From Clostridia bacterium (lineage in GTDB: Bacteria; Bacillota; Clostridia; Christensenellales; Aristaeellaceae): DNA of 64,000 nucleotides. Location: the NCBI GenBank assembly GCA_017547285.1, contig JAFYQB010000055.1, forward strand, positions 1 to 64,000, written 5' to 3'. The translations under genes and the position numbers were made by a program. Numbering within the stretch: position 1 is the first letter of the stretch; every line of letters begins with the position of its first letter. The notes beneath the pieces are model-generated. The model was not told where the DNA came from. It searched no databases and saw only the letters and a list, made by a program, of their open reading frames with translations. Shown here in pieces: positions 60,469 to 64,000 of the stretch.

Positions 60469-61807
60469 TTTTGCCCATATGACATTGGAAGAACTGATCT
60501 GCGAAGGCGGCTATGACTGTGAATGCGGCCGCCATCATGAGGCGGGACTCAAATATCTGAAAATCGGCCGCAATGCGGTGCAGTACACGGCTGAGGCCCT
60601 GAAGACGGTTGGCATCACCAAACCCTTTATCGTGTGCGATGTAAATACCAAAAAGGCAGCGTGGGACAAGGTAAAGGCCGAGCTGGACAATGCTGGCATC
60701 AGCTACACGCTGTTCTGCTTTGAACAGGCCCATGTGGAGCCGGACGAGCATTCCGTGGGCGCGCTGTGCATGGCGTTTGATCCGACCTGCGACGGCGTGA
60801 TGGCCATCGGCTCCGGCGTGATTAACGACTGCTGCAAGGTGCTGGCGCATGCCATCGGCTGCCCGCAGATGGTGGTGGGCACCGCGCCCTCCATGGACGG
60901 CTACGCATCCAACTCTTCTTCCATGATCCAGAACCGAGTAAAAGTAACGCTGTACAACGCCTGCCCAGGCGCGATCATTGCCGATACCGAGATCATGAAG
61001 GATGCGCCCGCACGTATGCTGTGGGCCGGTCTGGGTGATATGCTGGCCAAGTATATCGCGCTTTGCGAGTGGCGCATCAGCCATATGGTTACGGGCGAAT
61101 ATTACTGCGAAGCGGTTGCGGGCCTCATGCGCAGTTCCCTTGCCAAAATCGTAGCGGCAGCGCCCCGGCTGATGGACCGCGATCCCGATGTGATCGGCGC
61201 GGTGGCGGAAGGACTGGTGCTTTCCGGCCTTGCGATGGCGTTTGCCCAGATTTCCCGTCCTGCTTCCGGTCTGGAACACTATTTCAGCCATTTGTGGGAG
61301 ATGTTCGCGCTGGACCGCGGCCTGCCCATGGAACTGCACGGCATTCAGGTGGGCGTTGGCACGTACCTGACCTTCAGAATTTATGACCGTTTGCGCGATA
61401 TCACCCCCAGCCGCGAAACTGCAGAAAAGGCCATGGCGGAGTTCGACCCGGCTGTGTGGGAAGAGCGCGTGCGGCGCATTTTCGGCAAGGCTGCTCAGAC
61501 TCTGATCGACAAGGAGAAGTCCATCTGGCACAAGAACGATCCCGCTGAACATCGGAAGCGCATGGATATTATTCTTGCCAACTGGGAGCAGATCATGAAA
61601 ATCGCCGAGGAAGAACTGCCGCCTACGGATGACATCGTTGCGCTGATGGAAAAGCAGGGAATGCCCATCCATCCTGCCGACATTGATGAAAACGAGCAGG
61701 ATGTGCATGATGCTTTTGTGGCCTCCCGTGATATCCGTGACAAGTATCTGACCAGTTCCATGCTGTGGGATATCGGCCTTTTGGAAGATTTCCCGCTTGA
61801 TCTGTAA
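60461..61807 (+). CDS. araM: sn-Glycerol-1-phosphate dehydrogenase (AraM/EgsA)
   Basis: The enzyme reduces dihydroxyacetone phosphate to sn-glycerol 1-phosphate with NAD(P)H. The protein has 448 residues and is like B. subtilis AraM. It has the NAD-binding region AIGSGVINDCCK, the metal-ligand segments SMDGYASNSSS, SGLEHYFSHLWEM and ELHGIQVGVGTYL. In archaea this activity starts membrane lipid synthesis; in Firmicutes it feeds heptaprenylglyceryl phosphate. B. subtilis also keeps araM in its arabinose operon, so this pairing with araB is a conserved association. A terminator lies downstream. Confidence 0.92.
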   Translation: MNDFAHMTLEELICEGGYDCECGRHHEAGLKYLKIGRNAVQYTAEALKTVGITKPFIVCDVNTKKAAWDKVKAELDNAGISYTLFCFEQAHVEPDEHSVGALCMAFDPTCDGVMAIGSGVINDCCKVLAHAIGCPQMVVGTAPSMDGYASNSSSMIQNRVKVTLYNACPGAIIADTEIMKDAPARMLWAGLGDMLAKYIALCEWRISHMVTGEYYCEAVAGLMRSSLAKIVAAAPRLMDRDPDVIGAVAEGLVLSGLAMAFAQISRPASGLEHYFSHLWEMFALDRGLPMELHGIQVGVGTYLTFRIYDRLRDITPSRETAEKAMAEFDPAVWEERVRRIFGKAAQTLIDKEKSIWHKNDPAEHRKRMDIILANWEQIMKIAEEELPPTDDIVALMEKQGMPIHPADIDENEQDVHDAFVASRDIRDKYLTSSMLWDIGLLEDFPLDL

Positions 61808-61830
61808 ACAAACAGTAAAAATGCATTTGA

Positions 61831-61868
61831 AAAGCCTCTGTAAACACGGTTTTGCAGAGGCTTTCTGT
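61831..61868 (+). terminator. Terminator after araM
   Basis: AAAGCCTCTG (61831-61840) pairs with CAGAGGCTTT (61855-61864), followed by CTGTATG. The T tract is short. Confidence 0.75.
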
Positions 61869-61897
61869 ATGAAAAACTTTTCTTTCGGCTGAAATTG

Positions 61898-61906
61898 TGA
61901 TATAAT
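61898..61906 (+). promoter_or_regulatory. Extended -10 promoter of iorAB
   Basis: TGATATAAT (61898-61906) is a perfect extended -10. No clear -35. The leader contains GCGGAG/CTCCGC, a small hairpin upstream of AAGGAGG. Confidence 0.6.
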
Positions 61907-61978
61907 TTACAGATAACCGATTTATCAGCAATTTTCGCGGAGTTGTCTTTTCACTCCGCTTGCAAGGAGGAACCTTTG

Positions 61979-63712
61979 ATGGAACAGATGAAACGGCTGA
62001 TGCTTGGCAACGAAGCTGTTGCCCAGGGTGCATGGGAGGCCGGTCTGCGCGTAGCGGCCAGCTATCCCGGAACCCCCAGCACCGAGGTGACGGAATGTCT
62101 GGCGAAATATCCGGAGATCAACTGCCAGTGGGCGCCCAATGAAAAGGTAGCCGCTGAGGTTGCTTTTGGCGCAGCGATTGCCGGCGGCCGCTCCATTACC
62201 TGCATGAAGCATGTAGGTGTGAATGTTGCTGCCGACCCCATTTTTACCGCTGCCTATACCGGCGTTCGCGCCGGTATGGTGATTGTGTGTGCGGACGATC
62301 CCGCCATGCATTCCAGCCAGAATGAGCAGGACAGCCGTTATTATGCGCGTGCTGCCCATATTCCCATGCTGGAGCCTTCTGACAGCCAGGAATGCAAGGA
62401 ATTTACCAAGCTGGCTTATCAGTTGAGCGAAGAACTGGACACGCCCGTGTTTGTACGCCTGACCACCCGCATTGCGCATGCACGCAGCGCGGTTACGCTG
62501 GAACCGCGTGAAGAAGTGGCGCTCAAGCCCTACCAGAAGGATGCCATGAAGTACGTGATGATGCCCGCAATGGCACGTAAACGTCATCCTGTGGTGGAAG
62601 CGCGAGAGATCAAGCTGGCCAAAGACGCCAATACCATGCCCATCAACCGCGTGGAAATCCGTGATACCAAGGTAGGTATCGTAACCAGCGGCGCCTGCTA
62701 TCAGTATGTGCGCGACGCCATGCCTGAAGCCAGCACCCTCAAACTGGGTCTGGTGTACCCCCTGCCCATGGAACTGATTGCTGAGTTTGCGTCCAAGGTG
62801 GAAAAGCTGATCGTGATCGAGGAACTGGAAGGTTTGATCGAACGCGATATCAAGGCTGCCGGTATTGAATGCGTGGGCAAGGAACTGACCGGGATCCAGG
62901 GCGAACTGAGCGTGGAAAAGCTGCGCACCATCCTGTGCGGCGCGGAAGCGCCCGCTGCCCCCAATGCAGAACTGCCTGTGCGTCCTCCGGTGCTGTGCCC
63001 CGGCTGCCCTCACCGCGGCGTGTTCTATGCCATCAATCGTCTCGGCCTGAACGTGATGGGCGATATCGGCTGCTACACGCTGGCTGCGCTGGCTCCGCTG
63101 TCTGCTGTGGATGCTTGTCTGTGCATGGGCGCCAGCATCGGCATGGCAAGCGGCGCAGAACGCGCACAGGGCAGGGAATTCAGCCGCAAAACGGTCGCTG
63201 TACTGGGTGACAGCACCTTCATCCACAGCGGCATCACCTCTCTGATCGACGCTGTGTATAATCAGGAAACCATTACGGTCATCATTCTGGATAACCGTAT
63301 TACCGGTATGACCGGCCATCAGCAGAACCCCGCTTCCGGCAAGGATATCCACAACCAGCCTGCCCCTCAGCTCAACATTGAAAAGCTGGTGGAAAGCTGC
63401 GGCGTGAATGATATTACCATCGTTGATCCTTTCGATCTGAAAGCCACCGAAGCCGCCCTCAAGGCCGCTACCGCCCGTGAAGAGGTAAGTGTGGTCATTG
63501 CCCGCCGTCCCTGTGCGCTGCTGGACAAAACGCCCAGGAAGCCCTACGTGATTGACGGCTGCAAGGGCTGCGGCGCCTGCATGAAACTGAGCTGCCCGGC
63601 CATTGAACGCCACGGCAAGCTGGTCAAGATCAATGCCGCGCTGTGCAATGGCTGCGGTATGTGTGAGCAGGTATGTCCCTTCAAGGCCATCAAGTGCGGA
63701 GAGGAGTGCTGA
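61979..63712 (+). CDS. iorA: Indolepyruvate:ferredoxin oxidoreductase, alpha subunit
   Basis: The enzyme oxidises aryl pyruvates from aromatic amino acids to acyl-CoA with reduced ferredoxin. The protein has 577 residues from the ATG at 61979 (AAGGAGG 8 bases upstream). The pyruvate-oxidoreductase domain leads (SYPGTPSTEVTE). A TPP-binding region (LCPGCPHRGVFYAIN, GDSTFIHSGI, LDNRITGMTGHQ) follows. Two [4Fe-4S] motifs close the chain: CKGCGACMKLSCP and CNGCGMCEQVCPFKAIKC. This C-terminal ferredoxin domain is typical of IorA. The iorB gene starts 2 bases after the stop. It works with strictly anaerobic amino acid fermentation. Confidence 0.94.
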   Translation: MEQMKRLMLGNEAVAQGAWEAGLRVAASYPGTPSTEVTECLAKYPEINCQWAPNEKVAAEVAFGAAIAGGRSITCMKHVGVNVAADPIFTAAYTGVRAGMVIVCADDPAMHSSQNEQDSRYYARAAHIPMLEPSDSQECKEFTKLAYQLSEELDTPVFVRLTTRIAHARSAVTLEPREEVALKPYQKDAMKYVMMPAMARKRHPVVEAREIKLAKDANTMPINRVEIRDTKVGIVTSGACYQYVRDAMPEASTLKLGLVYPLPMELIAEFASKVEKLIVIEELEGLIERDIKAAGIECVGKELTGIQGELSVEKLRTILCGAEAPAAPNAELPVRPPVLCPGCPHRGVFYAINRLGLNVMGDIGCYTLAALAPLSAVDACLCMGASIGMASGAERAQGREFSRKTVAVLGDSTFIHSGITSLIDAVYNQETITVIILDNRITGMTGHQQNPASGKDIHNQPAPQLNIEKLVESCGVNDITIVDPFDLKATEAALKAATAREEVSVVIARRPCALLDKTPRKPYVIDGCKGCGACMKLSCPAIERHGKLVKINAALCNGCGMCEQVCPFKAIKCGEEC

Positions 63713-63714
63713 AC

Positions 63715-64000
63715 ATGAAGAATTTTGATCTTGTCATTGTTGGCGTTGGCGGTCAGGGCACCCTGCTCGCCAGCAAGATTCTGGGCCATCTGGCGCTGAG
63801 TGAAGGCTGCGGCGTCAAAGTAAGCGAGGTTCACGGCATGAGCCAGCGCGGCGGCAGCGTGATCACCCATGTGCGCGTAGGCGAAGAAGTATACTCTCCT
63901 ATTGTGGCGGACGGACAGGCGGATTTTCTGCTCAGCTTTGAAGAACTGGAAGCTGCTCGAGCCGCTTCTTTCCTGAAGGAAACCGGCGTTGCCATTGTCA
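63715..64000 (+). CDS. iorB: Indolepyruvate:ferredoxin oxidoreductase, beta subunit, truncated by the window edge
   Basis: The first 95 codons are present. The N-terminus VIVGVGGQGTLLASKIL and SEVHGMSQRGGSV is the gamma-domain signature of 2-oxoacid:ferredoxin oxidoreductases, here as the separate IorB subunit. The ATG at 63715 follows GGAGAGGAG inside the end of iorA. The remainder lies beyond the window. Confidence 0.93.
   Translation, partial: MKNFDLVIVGVGGQGTLLASKILGHLALSEGCGVKVSEVHGMSQRGGSVITHVRVGEEVYSPIVADGQADFLLSFEELEAARAASFLKETGVAIV

Noticed and set aside
61925-63613. 562-codon minus-strand open frame opposite iorA
   Set aside because: Antisense shadow; iorA motifs are complete on the other strand.
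1-64000. CRISPR arrays, insertion sequences, phage attachment sites and toxin-antitoxin pairs
   Set aside because: No regularly spaced repeats, transposase or integrase motifs, or typical small paired genes were seen. tRNA 3' ends are not duplicated apart from the whole tRNA-Gly copy.

Overview
The window reads as chromosome from an endospore-forming member of the Clostridia (Firmicutes), moderately GC-rich, with mostly short gaps and strong GGAGG-type ribosome binding sites. Evidence for sporulation is dipicolinate synthase (dpaA-dpaB), YunB and a SpoVD-type PBP with PASTA domains. The DNPR motif of MurE indicates meso-diaminopimelate peptidoglycan. I see no rRNA, insertion sequence, prophage or CRISPR array. 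No stretch without a gene exceeds about 300 bases; the longest gaps (1882-2175, 28223-28501, 34705-34944, 57530-57802) hold promoters, leaders and terminators.

1-1996: an exported CAP-domain protein cut by the left edge (minus strand), a small acidic zinc-ribbon protein and a metallophosphoesterase. 2050-15836: the division and cell wall cluster mraZ, ftsL-like, PBP (ftsI/spoVD), murE, mraY, murD, ftsW, murA, ftsQ/divIB, ftsA, ftsZ. Its usual members rsmH, murF, murG, murC and murB are absent. 15836-17785: a 5'-3' exonuclease and a YkvI-like membrane protein. 17780-21593: maltose phosphorylase behind a LacI-type operator, then dpaAB. 21594-26812: an RsiV-like exported protein, the DNA translocase FtsK/SpoIIIE and MtnA. 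26831-37064: an SH3/peptidoglycan-binding exported protein, a large unrecognised coiled-coil protein, a class A PBP, YunB and a CARDB-like surface protein. 37144-39413: a DUF2461 protein and a phosphomutase.

39417-47568 is a minus-strand run of six genes: U32 protein, mutS2, response regulator, histidine kinase, shikimate kinase and a small P-loop kinase. 47643-49544 (minus) holds a cyclophilin, a MazG-like protein and ispE. 49624-52751 (plus) holds a DUF1934 protein, an unknown protein, an MBL-fold hydrolase, an NTF2-like protein and a methyltransferase-like protein. 52802-55981 (minus) is a PHP-UvrD helicase fusion ending in a sliding-clamp-binding motif. It diverges from an acyltransferase, and the two promoters overlap in their -35 boxes. 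57182-57877 has five tRNAs (Lys, Leu, Gly x2, then a second Gly-GCC with its own promoter). The right end carries an exported MBL-fold protein, ribulokinase plus glycerol-1-phosphate dehydrogenase (araB-araM), and indolepyruvate:ferredoxin oxidoreductase iorA-iorB, with iorB cut by the edge.

No large unknown system stands out. The most interesting signals are regulatory. Terminator-like hairpins take in the ribosome binding sites of ftsW and dpaA, and a candidate sigma-K promoter lies inside the dpaA hairpin. The 837-residue protein at 28502-31015, which may be a degenerate AAA+ protein, and the clamp motif on the PHP-UvrD fusion are the best protein-level leads.
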